Source: Verrucolacustris sp044348085 (GTDB lineage Bacteria > Verrucomicrobiota > Verrucomicrobiia > Methylacidiphilales > Verrucolacustridaceae). Taken from it: 64,000 bases of DNA. The notes beneath the pieces were generated by a model. The model ran no database searches. It was not told the origin of the DNA and saw only the letters and a program-made list of their open reading frames with translations. The stretch lies in assembly GCA_044348085.1 (NCBI GenBank), contig JBIKTM010000008.1:1-64000 (forward strand), read 5' to 3'. The position numbers were made by a program, and so were the translations under genes. Positions 17,413-26,609 of this stretch are shown piece after piece (within the stretch, counting starts at the first letter, position 1; every line of letters starts with the position of its first letter).

Positions 17413-18597
17413 ATGCACGGCAACTTCATCTTTTCCTCCGAGTCGGTCGGCGAGGGCCATCCAGACAAGGTATGCGACACCATTTCAGATGCTGTTCTTG
17501 ACGCCTGTCTAAGCCAAGACCCAGCCAGTCGGGTTGCGTGTGAGACCCTCGTTAAATCCAATCTCGTTGTCGTGGCAGGCGAAATAACGACCCGAGCTAA
17601 GTTTGACTACGACAAACTCATTCGGTCTGCCATTCGAGAAATTGGGTACACCAACGACGATGACGTCTTTCACGCCGATCGCGTCCACATTATGAACGCC
17701 CTCACCGGCCAAAGCCCCGATATCGCCCAAGGGGTTGATGCCCGCCGTGTCTCGGGAAAAAAAACTGCTGAGCAGGGTGCAGGTGATCAAGGTCTTATGT
17801 TTGGGTACGCCTGTCGGGAAACTCCGGAACTCATGCCCGCCCCCATCATGTTTTCCCACCGCCTCGGGCGAGAACTCAGCCGAATTCGCAAATCCGGCAA
17901 AGCCCCCTGGCTCCGGCCCGATGCCAAAACCCAAGTTTCGGTCGAATACCGCCACTCGAAGCCCGTTCGAATCACTGCAGTCGTTGTCTCGACCCAGCAC
18001 GCTGCAAATGTATCCCACCGGCAAATTGAAAAGTTCATTACAGAAAAGCTCATTCGTCGAGTCCTTCCCTCCTCAATGCTCGATCGCAACACCGAATTTC
18101 TCGTCAACCCAACAGGACGTTTTGTTGTAGGCGGTCCCGAGGGAGATAGCGGGTTAACAGGCCGCAAAATTATCGTCGATACCTATGGCGGTGCGGGGCG
18201 ACACGGAGGCGGGGCTTTCAGCGGTAAAGATCCTACCAAGGTAGATCGCAGTGCCGCGTATATGGGCCGCTATGTAGCCAAAAATATCGTCGCTGCAGGC
18301 TTGGCCGACAGGGTCGAGATCCAGTTTGCATACGCCATTGGACACCCCCACCCTGTTTCCGTGTGCCTCGACACATTTGGCACCGAAAAAGTCCCTTTCC
18401 GTAAAATCGAAAAAGCAGTCCACGAAACTTTCGACTTCCGCCCTGCCGAAATCATTCGCCAACTCCGTCTCCGTCGCCCCATTTACTCGAAAACAACCAA
18501 CTACGGCCACTTCGGCCATCGGGGAAAACTGGCTTACGCCCCGTGGGAGCATACGGACCGTGTCCGCGAACTCCGTCGTCACGCAGGCTTGAACTAA
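17413..18597 (+). CDS. metK: S-adenosylmethionine synthase
   Basis: 394 residues from the ATG at 17413 (MHGNFIFSSESVGEGHPDK, the normal MetK N-terminus); a start six codons earlier lacks support. Landmarks: GHPDK near residue 15, GAGDQG near residue 122, GRFVVGGPEGDSGLTGRKI near 236, and GGGAFSGKDPTKVDRSAAY from about 264. The enzyme makes SAM from methionine and ATP. It is followed by ahcY after 22 bp, which returns the used methyl carrier to homocysteine, and is divergent from the SahR-like regulator. No Shine-Dalgarno site is obvious. Confidence 0.97.
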   Translation: MHGNFIFSSESVGEGHPDKVCDTISDAVLDACLSQDPASRVACETLVKSNLVVVAGEITTRAKFDYDKLIRSAIREIGYTNDDDVFHADRVHIMNALTGQSPDIAQGVDARRVSGKKTAEQGAGDQGLMFGYACRETPELMPAPIMFSHRLGRELSRIRKSGKAPWLRPDAKTQVSVEYRHSKPVRITAVVVSTQHAANVSHRQIEKFITEKLIRRVLPSSMLDRNTEFLVNPTGRFVVGGPEGDSGLTGRKIIVDTYGGAGRHGGGAFSGKDPTKVDRSAAYMGRYVAKNIVAAGLADRVEIQFAYAIGHPHPVSVCLDTFGTEKVPFRKIEKAVHETFDFRPAEIIRQLRLRRPIYSKTTNYGHFGHRGKLAYAPWEHTDRVRELRRHAGLN

Positions 18598-18619
18598 CCC
18601 CAATAGGAGAAACCCAACC

Positions 18620-20077
18620 ATGACTACCGCAACTCTTGAACCAAAAACGAAACAACCCAAAACACAAAAATCTTCACCTGAATACAAAGTAAAAGATATC
18701 TCCCTTGCCGAGTTCGGACGCAAGGAGATCGAAATTGCAGAGAAGGAGATGCCAGGTTTGATGGCCATCCGCGAAAAATACGCCAAGGGCAAGCCCCTAG
18801 CTGGTGTCCGCGTAACTGGTTCCCTGCATATGACGATTCAAACCGCAGTCCTCATCGAAACTTTCGTTGCCCTCGGAGCCGATGTTCGGTGGGCCAGCTG
18901 CAATATTTTCTCTACCCAAGATCAAGCCGCCGCTGCGATTGCAGCTACCGGCGTTCCCGTCTTCGCTTGGAAAGGTGAAACTCTCGAGGAGTACTGGGAT
19001 TGCACGTGGAAAGCCATCGTCAACCCCCAAGGCCTTGGACCCCAACTCGTCATCGATGACGGGGGCGACGTCACCCTCTTCCTTCACAAAGGATATGAAC
19101 TCGAAAACGGCGATGGTTGGGTCAATACCCCCAGCTCCAGCGAAGAAGAAAAGGTCATCAAAAATCTTCTCAAAAAGGTCCATGCTGAACATCCCAATAT
19201 TTTCCATGCCCTAGTCAAGGAGTGGAAAGGAGTCGCCGAAGAAACGACCACGGGTGTGCACCGGCTCTACAAGTTGCAGGAGCTTGGAAAACTCCTAGTT
19301 CCCGCATTCAACGTCAATGATGCCGTCACCAAATCGAAGTTCGACAACCTGTACGGCTGTCGCCATTCCCTTGTCGACGGACTGAATCGTGCCCTCGATG
19401 TGATGATCTCCGGCAAAGTGGCCGTGGTGTGCGGATATGGCGATGTCGGAAAAGGTTCCGCCCAATCCCTGAGAGGCCAAGGAGCCCGCGTGATCGTGAC
19501 CGAAATCGATCCGATCAATGCTCTCCAAGCCGCTATGGAGGGATTTGAGGTCACAACCATCGAGGACACTCTTGGACGAGCAGATATTTACATCACCACC
19601 ACGGGGAATCGGGATGTCATCACCCTCGAGCATATGACCAAGATGAAAGACCAAGCCGTGGTCGCAAACATCGGTCACTTCGACAACGAAATCCAAGTCG
19701 ATAAACTCAACACTCACACAGGAGTTCGCCGAGTGAACATCAAGCCTCAGCTCGACAAGTATGTCTTCGCGAATGGCCGGGAGCTCTTTCTGCTCGCAGA
19801 AGGTCGGCTCGTGAACCTGGGTTGCGCCACAGGGCACCCCAGCTTCGTCATGAGCGCAAGCTTCTCCAATCAAACCCTAGCCGCCCTCGACCTCTGGAAA
19901 AATCGCACTCTGTACAAGCCAGCGGTTTATGTCCTGCCAAAAAACCTGGACGAGGAAGTAGCTCGCCTGCACTTGGAAAAGATCGGCGTCAAACTAACCA
20001 AGCTGACCAAAGATCAATCCGAGTATCTCGGCATTCCCGTTGGCGGCCCCTACAAGCCCTCCCACTACCGGTACTAA
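18620..20077 (+). CDS. ahcY: S-adenosylhomocysteine hydrolase
   Basis: 485 residues, ATG start with AGGAGAA upstream. It is a long form of the family. The NAD-binding Rossmann loop is VVCGYGDVGKGSAQSL, near residue 270, and the C-terminus ends in the conserved HYRY, which supplies residues to the neighbouring subunit. The conserved AATGVPVFAWKGETLEEYW segment lies at about residue 108-126. It splits SAH to adenosine and homocysteine. Coupled with metK in one likely operon. The last 4 bp overlap the convergent gene. Confidence 0.97.
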   Translation: MTTATLEPKTKQPKTQKSSPEYKVKDISLAEFGRKEIEIAEKEMPGLMAIREKYAKGKPLAGVRVTGSLHMTIQTAVLIETFVALGADVRWASCNIFSTQDQAAAAIAATGVPVFAWKGETLEEYWDCTWKAIVNPQGLGPQLVIDDGGDVTLFLHKGYELENGDGWVNTPSSSEEEKVIKNLLKKVHAEHPNIFHALVKEWKGVAEETTTGVHRLYKLQELGKLLVPAFNVNDAVTKSKFDNLYGCRHSLVDGLNRALDVMISGKVAVVCGYGDVGKGSAQSLRGQGARVIVTEIDPINALQAAMEGFEVTTIEDTLGRADIYITTTGNRDVITLEHMTKMKDQAVVANIGHFDNEIQVDKLNTHTGVRRVNIKPQLDKYVFANGRELFLLAEGRLVNLGCATGHPSFVMSASFSNQTLAALDLWKNRTLYKPAVYVLPKNLDEEVARLHLEKIGVKLTKLTKDQSEYLGIPVGGPYKPSHYRY

Positions 20078-20952
20078 AACCGGGGCGGGGTTCGTGGATT
20101 AGGCACGTTCCAAAGATTGTCGTAAGGGGAGTATCCCGCGGCAGGGGGTGCACCCACTGTCTTTTTAGCCTCAGGCTGATTGACGAGCGGGCTCGGCTTC
20201 ACTTGGGCCGTTACCTTCTTTTCACTACCCGGAGGCACCGAGTAGGGATCTTGGGAAATCCTCTGATACGAACCTGAGGGAACTTGGGGCGCCTGACCCG
20301 CCGCGTTTAAACGCGAATCATAAGATCCACTTGGCGGCATAATGGGGCGCGCACCGGACTGAAAATCTTTTCCTAGCGGACTACTCCCCTGTGGCCCAGT
20401 AAATGAATCAAAACTTGGACTAACACGCCCATCCCCAGAATTCATTGCTCGAGGCTGGACCCCGTCCAAACCCGTCACAGGAGTAAGCTTATTCGCGCCC
20501 TCACTCTTCACCCCAGGCAAACTGCTCTGAGATACCGCAGGCGCCGCTCTTCCATCATTCTCTTTTTTTAAGTCTGCCTTTTCCTTCTTTTCCATCACCT
20601 GCTTTTCTTGAGCTTCTTTGGCATCTTTCGCCTTCTTCTCCTCAAGCGCAGCCGTGTCCTCCTGCTTCTTTTTTGCAGCATCCTGCAAAGCTTTCATATC
20701 CTGCCCCCAATCCTTCGTGTCCGCCTTACTTGGATCGGCTGCAGGAGGACGCGGTTGTGGGATCGAGCTAGTCGAATTTGGATCGATAGGGGGAAGTTTT
20801 GCTTCAGGCACCGCACTCTCTATATCGGTCAACGGAAGTGCAGCTTTGGTGCTCGGCAAATCTTTCGTGGATTCAGCCGTCGATCCCTCATACTGCGCCC
20901 AACATATTCCACTCAACGCAAAACCCAGCACAATGCTCAAGGTCTTTCTCAT
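20074..20952 (-). CDS. Secreted low-complexity protein, unknown function
   Basis: 292 residues. The N-terminus MRKTLSIVLGFALSGICWAQ is a signal peptide with likely cleavage after CWA. The mature chain is disordered-looking: Pro/Ser-rich flanks, and a Lys/Glu/Ala-rich helical stretch at about residues 75-140 (KKKQEDTAALEEKKAKDA). Short SGSYxSR/SGSYxRI repeats occur in the C-terminal half. I do not recognise a domain. It is probably a periplasmic or surface protein. It converges on ahcY with a 4 bp overlap. Confidence 0.65.
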   Translation of the reverse strand: MRKTLSIVLGFALSGICWAQYEGSTAESTKDLPSTKAALPLTDIESAVPEAKLPPIDPNSTSSIPQPRPPAADPSKADTKDWGQDMKALQDAAKKKQEDTAALEEKKAKDAKEAQEKQVMEKKEKADLKKENDGRAAPAVSQSSLPGVKSEGANKLTPVTGLDGVQPRAMNSGDGRVSPSFDSFTGPQGSSPLGKDFQSGARPIMPPSGSYDSRLNAAGQAPQVPSGSYQRISQDPYSVPPGSEKKVTAQVKPSPLVNQPEAKKTVGAPPAAGYSPYDNLWNVPNPRTPPRF

Positions 20953-21023
20953 ATGGTTAAAGTAATTCTCATCTCCCCCTCGTCAATCTCGCTCCTAGCT
21001 TCCTCATTCCTTAAGCTAATCCC

Positions 21024-22133
21024 GTGACACACTCAATTTCCTCCATTCTCAAAGAAGAGAATCTACGGAATGGCCCAATTCGATTTGATAGATTCATGGA
21101 AATATGTCTCTATCAACAGGATACAGGTTTCTACTCCTCGGGAAAAACCCGTACTGGAACCCAAGGAGATTTTCTAACCCCAGTTTCTACAGGCCCTGTC
21201 TTAGGCCAACTCCTCGCCCTTCAAATTACCGAACTTGCTCAATCTCTCAAAAATCCAACCTCCTTGCACCTTGTCGAACAGGGAGCCGATCAAGGGCATC
21301 TCGCGCTCGATATCCTTTCCTCACTAGCTCAGAGAGGACCCCACCTCCTCTCCTCTATCCATTTTCACCTCATCGAACCCTCTCCCGTTCTTGCACAGCA
21401 ACAAAAACACTCTCTCCAGCCTTTCCTGTCAAAAATTACCATTCACTGGCACCCCGATCTCACCTCACTTCCTGCTCTATCCCATCTCACCTACTTTTAC
21501 TCCTGCGAACTTCTCGACAGCTTTCCAGTTCGCATGATCCGCTTTTTTACTGGTCAATGGCACGAACGTTTCGTCACTCAAATCTCAGATCGATGGGTGT
21601 GGATCGATCAACCTGCCTCACCCGAACTACTCACAGAAATCCATCGCTGGTCGATTCCTTCAATCGAAGGATTTACGGCAGAAATTCGTCTGCCCATCTC
21701 TCCTTGGCTTACCCTTATATCCGAAAAGATCGAACAAGGAGCCGTTCTCACCCTCGATTACGGACTTCCGGCAGCCGACCTCTATCACCCATCCCGATCT
21801 GCAGGAACCCTCGTCGCGCTGCGAAAACATAAATCCGCTTCCGATCCCCTCTCATGCCCGGGAGAGCAAGACCTCACTGCTCACCTCAACTTCTCCCAAC
21901 TGGTCGAAGACGGATTAAAATTAGGTTTTCAATCCTATGGTCCACACCCCTTTATGACTGCCCTTACTCGCCAAGCCACCCCCCTCCTTCGCGAATCACA
22001 ACCCCTACCCGAAAAGTGGACCCGCAATTTTCAACATCTCGTCCACCCAAACTTTTTTGGTCAGACCCACCTCGCACTTCTTCAAACCAAAAACCTCCCC
22101 GCCTCCTTTCGTCCAAGCATGTTTTCAAACTAA
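21024..22133 (+). CDS. MidA/NDUFAF7-family SAM methyltransferase
   Basis: 369 residues, GTG start. The N-terminal block GPIRFDRFMEICLYQQDTGFYSSG, then GDFLTPVSTGPVLGQLLA near residue 50, and YFYSCELLDSFPV near 160 are hallmarks of the MidA (NDUFAF7) family, which methylates arginine in respiratory complex I subunits in eukaryotes. The bacterial substrate is not known. The usual glycine-rich SAM loop reads EQGADQGHLA here, where the family norm is closer to E.G.G.G.L, so SAM binding could be altered. Its stop overlaps the convergent recN stop by 4 bp. Confidence 0.82.
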   Translation: MTHSISSILKEENLRNGPIRFDRFMEICLYQQDTGFYSSGKTRTGTQGDFLTPVSTGPVLGQLLALQITELAQSLKNPTSLHLVEQGADQGHLALDILSSLAQRGPHLLSSIHFHLIEPSPVLAQQQKHSLQPFLSKITIHWHPDLTSLPALSHLTYFYSCELLDSFPVRMIRFFTGQWHERFVTQISDRWVWIDQPASPELLTEIHRWSIPSIEGFTAEIRLPISPWLTLISEKIEQGAVLTLDYGLPAADLYHPSRSAGTLVALRKHKSASDPLSCPGEQDLTAHLNFSQLVEDGLKLGFQSYGPHPFMTALTRQATPLLRESQPLPEKWTRNFQHLVHPNFFGQTHLALLQTKNLPASFRPSMFSN

Positions 22134-23800
22134 ATTTTCGCCACTCGCCCCCGCTCCATCAACTCTTGGGCCATCGCGCGCGCCGCTTTTCCCTCCCCTC
22201 CCAACATTCGGCTCAACTCCTTTTCCCGACTCTCTCCCTCTACCCGTTCCAACCTTGCGAAAGTCCTCCCCTTTTCAACCGTCTTGGTCACACAAAAGTG
22301 TGCATCCGCCACCCCTGCCACCGCAGGCAAATGAGTCAGACACAGCACCTGGTGTGTCTTCCCCAAACCAGCCAAACGCATCGCGACCGCTTTCGCCGTT
22401 TCTCCTCCCACATTCGCATCCACCTCATCAAAAATTAAAATGGGGACCTCATCTCTCTCCGCCAAAACCGTTTTGATCCCTAACATCACCCGTGCCAACT
22501 CCCCACTCGACGCAATCGCACGTAAAGGTCTCGGAGGCTCTCCAGGGTTGGGCGCAAACATCATCTCGATCGTCTCCCCTCCCTCCGCTCCTAAACTCTC
22601 CAACTTCTGCACCTGCACCTCGAGTCGACTCTGCTGAAAACCCAATCCTCTCAGCTGACTCGTCACCTCTCGGGCAAATACAGGTGCCGCCTTGGACCTC
22701 TCCTTACTCAGTTTTCCTGCCAAAAGCCGATGAGCCTCGATCGCCTTCTTTGTGGCCGCTGCCAACTCCTTCTCCGTTCCCTCCGCATTCGCCAACTCCC
22801 ACTGCCTTTTCTTTAATTCAGCAAGCTTGGCTAAAGCCGCCTCAATACTGCCCCCATGCTTTTTTCTTAAACTCAATACACAGTTCAAGCGCGCCTCCAA
22901 AGCGGCCAACCTCTCTCCATCCAACCCCACCTCCTCCGCTCTTCGTTCCCCTTCTCGAACTAACTCACGCAACGCCAAAACCACCATCTCATTCTTTTCC
23001 CGCAGCTCTCCCGCCGCTCCATCTAATCGCTCCCACTCCGTCAACCCCTTCTGCACTTTTCCCAACTTCTCCAACACATTTCCATCCTCCCCCTCAAGCA
23101 ACCGACTCACTTCACCCGCTAACTCTAAAATCCTTCTCCCATGCCCCGCAGCTGCGTGATCCCTCTCCAACTGCTCATCCTCCCCCACCACAAGCTTTGC
23201 CTCGTCCAACTCCTGCACCTGATGGTCAATATACTCCCGCGTTGCCCCATCCGCCCCAGCCAGATTTTTGCGAAATACCTCCTCGGCTTCCTCCGCATCC
23301 CGTTTCGAATGCCAAGCCTGCCTTACTTCACCCACCAACTTCTCCAACCCCGCAAAACCATCCAGTGCCCCTCTCTGCGCCGCAGGAGAAAGCAGGGTCT
23401 GATGATCATGTGGCCCATGCAGATCCACCAACCGATCCCCCAACTCCTTCAGCACCGACAAAGTCACGGCCGACCCATTCAGAAATTGTCGCCCCGCCCC
23501 CGTACTTCCCACCTGCCTCTTAATAATCAACGTCCCATCCCCATCCGCCTCGATTCCTTTCTCCTCCAGCCAACCCCGAAATCTTTCCGCTCCACCCAAC
23601 TCCCCCTCCACCACACATCCCTCCGCCCCCGTCCTGACCAAACCCCGATCCGCCCGTTCCCCCAACAAAAGCAAAAAAGCGTCCACTAAAATCGATTTCC
23701 CTGCCCCTGTCTCCCCCGTCAACGCGTTAAAACCTTTTGCTAAATCCCAGGTCAACTCCTCAACTACAGCTAAGTTTCGAATCCGTAATCGCCTTAACAT
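22130..23800 (-). CDS. recN: DNA repair protein RecN
   Basis: 556 residues from the ATG at 23800, which gives the typical MLRRLRIRNLAVVEELTW start; the frame runs on upstream for 37 residues that do not resemble RecN. Walker A is GETGAGKS at residues 29-36. The family-typical LVDLHGPHDHQTLL, a long coiled coil (about 150-350), and the C-terminal SSGELARVMLGIK signature with LIFDEVDANVGG Walker B follow. RecN is an SMC-like ATPase for double-strand break repair. Convergent with the MidA gene and divergent from the MBL hydrolase. Confidence 0.95.
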   Translation of the reverse strand: MLRRLRIRNLAVVEELTWDLAKGFNALTGETGAGKSILVDAFLLLLGERADRGLVRTGAEGCVVEGELGGAERFRGWLEEKGIEADGDGTLIIKRQVGSTGAGRQFLNGSAVTLSVLKELGDRLVDLHGPHDHQTLLSPAAQRGALDGFAGLEKLVGEVRQAWHSKRDAEEAEEVFRKNLAGADGATREYIDHQVQELDEAKLVVGEDEQLERDHAAAGHGRRILELAGEVSRLLEGEDGNVLEKLGKVQKGLTEWERLDGAAGELREKNEMVVLALRELVREGERRAEEVGLDGERLAALEARLNCVLSLRKKHGGSIEAALAKLAELKKRQWELANAEGTEKELAAATKKAIEAHRLLAGKLSKERSKAAPVFAREVTSQLRGLGFQQSRLEVQVQKLESLGAEGGETIEMMFAPNPGEPPRPLRAIASSGELARVMLGIKTVLAERDEVPILIFDEVDANVGGETAKAVAMRLAGLGKTHQVLCLTHLPAVAGVADAHFCVTKTVEKGRTFARLERVEGESREKELSRMLGGEGKAARAMAQELMERGRVAKI

Positions 23801-23916
23801 GACTCTAGAACCATAGCAGAAGACGCAGGGAAGGTAGGCAAAATCTTGTCCTTTTTCCCCTACTAAAACCAGCAAAGGAGATTCGCCACCCGCCCCTCCC
23901 ACAGCTATCAAAACGT

Positions 23917-24690
23917 ATGGATTTGACCTTTTTAGGCACGGGCACGTCCCAAGGCGTCCCCTTACTCACCTGTACCTGTCGCGTCTGCACCTCGCCCGAT
24001 CCACGCGACCGTCGCTTTCGCTCCTCTGTCTGGCTCCACGATGAACATCTGAGCATCGTCATCGATACCTCACCCGATTTTCGCTCCCAGGCCCTTCGCG
24101 CCTCTATCCCCAAACTCGACGCGGTCCTCTACACCCATAGTCACGCCGACCATATCGCAGGCTTCGACGATCTGCGCACCTACTCCGTCAAAAATGGAAA
24201 CCGTATCCCCATCTATGCCGATCCCTTTACCCTCTCCCGCCTGGAAAAAGCATTCGACTACGCTTTCGACCTTAAAGTCCGTAGTCCGGCCTATGTCTGC
24301 CCCGAGCCTCACCCCATTACAGGCCCATTCTCAATCGGTTCCGTCACTTTCACCCCCCTTCCCGTCCCACACGGAAGCATCTCGACCACCGGATTCCGTA
24401 TCGACATCGCTGGCCAACCACGCGCCGCATACCTACCCGATTGCGCCGCAGTCCCAACCCCGATCCGAGATCAGATCCGCCACATTCCCATCCTGATCAT
24501 TGACGGACTCCGCGAAGAACCCCACCCGACTCACCTGACCATCGCTCAGGCGATCGAAATCTCCCAAGATATACGCGCAGGACAAACTTGGCTTACCCAT
24601 CTCACCCACCAAACTCTTCACGCCGAACGGGACGCCTCCCTTCCCATCCCTGTCCACCTCGCCCACGATACCCTTCGCCTCACTCTGTAA
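23917..24690 (+). CDS. PhnP-like metallo-beta-lactamase-fold hydrolase
   Basis: 257 residues. The N-terminal LGTGTSQGVPLLTCTCRVC and the metal motif THSHADH near residue 72, followed by a conserved HG in PVPHGS, match the MBL-fold group of PhnP/lipoate-pathway hydrolases, which cleave phosphodiesters. The cysteine-rich TCTCRVC segment resembles the structural zinc site of PhnP. There are no phn genes nearby, so the substrate is unknown. The start lies 116 bp from the divergent recN start, so a shared promoter region is likely. Confidence 0.87.
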   Translation: MDLTFLGTGTSQGVPLLTCTCRVCTSPDPRDRRFRSSVWLHDEHLSIVIDTSPDFRSQALRASIPKLDAVLYTHSHADHIAGFDDLRTYSVKNGNRIPIYADPFTLSRLEKAFDYAFDLKVRSPAYVCPEPHPITGPFSIGSVTFTPLPVPHGSISTTGFRIDIAGQPRAAYLPDCAAVPTPIRDQIRHIPILIIDGLREEPHPTHLTIAQAIEISQDIRAGQTWLTHLTHQTLHAERDASLPIPVHLAHDTLRLTL

Positions 24691-24728
24691 TCTTCCTCTC
24701 CCTACGGCTCTTGGCCTAACCTCGAAGC

Positions 24729-26606
24729 ATGTTTCAGCTTCTTTTTTTCTCCACTCTTCTTCTTGCTCTATCCCAACTGGGAATGGCTGAAACTACGACG
24801 CCTGCCAATTCCCAAGGCCCTGATCTCGCCGCTCATACCGTTGTCGTTTACAACAAGGCCGATCCAGATTCCCAATCCCTGGCTGAAACCTACGCCAAAG
24901 CCCGGTCGATTCCCCCTGACCGCCTCTTAGGAATCGACTGCCCGATCACCGAAGAAATCACCCGAGTTGAATTCGAAACTAAAATTCGCCAACCTCTCGA
25001 TGAAATCTTCGTCTCCCGCGGTTGGCTAAAACGTAGCGAGACGATTCTTCCAAATCCCGTCCTCGGTCTTGCCGAAAATCTCCCTGTTCAACAATCCCAA
25101 GAAAATCCGATCTGGATCATGGTCCTCATGCGGGGAGTGCCTCTCAAAATCGCAGAAGACCCCACCGTTCTGGCCCCTGAATCCTTGATGGCCCAACTTC
25201 GTGCCAACGCCGCTGCCGTTGATTCCGAACTCGCCCTCCTCCCTCTCCGCGGACTTCCCACCTACGGCCTCGTCTCCAACCCCTACTTTGCCGATAAACG
25301 CATCCGTCCATTCGGACAGTTCTTCGCAAACTATCTCATCCTTGTCTGCCGACTGGACGGTCCTACTCCCAACATCGTTCGGAGAATGATCCAAGATGCC
25401 GTGGATACGGAAAAAACAGAGCTCACGGGGCGCGCTTTTTTCGATATCCGTACGATCGAGAAAAAAGACGATCCTTACCGCATGGGGGACGACTGGATCG
25501 AACAAGCCGCCCTTCTATTTCAAGCCCGAGGATTCGATATCGAGATCGATCGCAAACCCGAAGTCGCCTCAAAATGGACCCCTTGGGATCAGGTCGCATT
25601 CTACGCAGGTTGGTACACGTGGAATTTCGAAGGTCCTTTCGAGCTTCCCACCACCCGATTCCGCAAGGGAGCCATTGCCTATCACATCCACTCCTTCAGC
25701 GCCGATACCGTCCGCTCTGAAACGAAAAACTGGGTCGGCCCACTTCTCTCCCACGGCGTGACCGCCACGATGGGTGCCGTGTACGAACCCTACTTGCGCT
25801 TTACTCCCGATATCAGCCTTTTTGTCAGTGGCCTCCTCTCAGGTCTCACCTTTGCCGAATCCGCTTACCAATCCCAAATTGCACTCTCTTGGATGGTGAC
25901 CTTCGTGGGAGATCCCCTCTACCGCCCTTTTCCTCGAAACTTCTACGAAAATCTCGACGCTGCTCAAACCTCGAAGTCTTCCAACCTGCCTTGGCTCCGA
26001 CTTCGAAAAGCTCGCCTTCTGGCGAATGCCGGCTCGATTTCCGAAACCCGAGCCGCGGTGAATCAACTTCTTGAGGAATTTCCAAAAAACAAAATTATTT
26101 TAGAGGGAAGTGCTGACATCTATCGCGATCTGAATGAGAAAAAAGATGCAACCCAGCTGTACGAGGAAGACCTAGATCTTTTGGACGAAAAGGATTCCAA
26201 AGATCGCTTTCGAATTCTCATGAAACTTGCTGAGATCTTTCGCAGGGACGACAAAACCAAGTCTGCACTCGATACATACGAAAAAATCGCCCAAGAGTTT
26301 CCTGAAGCCACAAAGGGAACTGGGTTAGGCGATCGCGCTCTATCCTTTGCTTCAGGAGAGGGAATCTCCGAACTTCCTGCTGCTCTGCTTGCCTATAAAA
26401 ATGCCGTCGAAGCCGAACAACTCGCCGCTGCCGTGGCCAAAGCGGCCGCCCAACCTCCCGCCAATCTGAAGCCAGAAGCCACAGCCGCCGATCAAGCCGC
26501 GGTCCTCAAAGCAGCAGGCCCACGCCCAAGCCTAAAAGACTCGTCGGCTCCACCCCTCTCTCCCCAACCAGCAGGAGCGAAAGCAAACTCTCCCTCCGCC
26601 CCCTAA
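24729..26606 (+). CDS. TIGR03790-family secreted protein with TPR-like tail
   Basis: 625 residues. The N-terminus MFQLLFFSTLLLALSQLG is a signal peptide. The core, from about 30 to 410, matches the TIGR03790 family: a VVYNKADPDSQSLAETYA start, an RGVPLKI segment near 140, and the MGAVYEPYL...FVGDPLYRPF part near 345-400. Residues about 430-560 form TPR-like helical repeats, and the last 60 residues are Ala/Pro-rich. The function of TIGR03790 proteins is unknown. They are found mainly in Acidobacteriota, Verrucomicrobiota and related phyla, which supports the taxonomic guess. The gene lies 38 bp after the PhnP-like gene. Confidence 0.85.
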   Translation: MFQLLFFSTLLLALSQLGMAETTTPANSQGPDLAAHTVVVYNKADPDSQSLAETYAKARSIPPDRLLGIDCPITEEITRVEFETKIRQPLDEIFVSRGWLKRSETILPNPVLGLAENLPVQQSQENPIWIMVLMRGVPLKIAEDPTVLAPESLMAQLRANAAAVDSELALLPLRGLPTYGLVSNPYFADKRIRPFGQFFANYLILVCRLDGPTPNIVRRMIQDAVDTEKTELTGRAFFDIRTIEKKDDPYRMGDDWIEQAALLFQARGFDIEIDRKPEVASKWTPWDQVAFYAGWYTWNFEGPFELPTTRFRKGAIAYHIHSFSADTVRSETKNWVGPLLSHGVTATMGAVYEPYLRFTPDISLFVSGLLSGLTFAESAYQSQIALSWMVTFVGDPLYRPFPRNFYENLDAAQTSKSSNLPWLRLRKARLLANAGSISETRAAVNQLLEEFPKNKIILEGSADIYRDLNEKKDATQLYEEDLDLLDEKDSKDRFRILMKLAEIFRRDDKTKSALDTYEKIAQEFPEATKGTGLGDRALSFASGEGISELPAALLAYKNAVEAEQLAAAVAKAAAQPPANLKPEATAADQAAVLKAAGPRPSLKDSSAPPLSPQPAGAKANSPSAP

Positions 26607-26609
26607 ACA

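Noticed and set aside
22492..23523. 343-residue + strand ORF, Pro/Ser/His-rich
   Set aside because: It is antisense to recN; the length comes from the strong C-bias of the + strand, not from selection.
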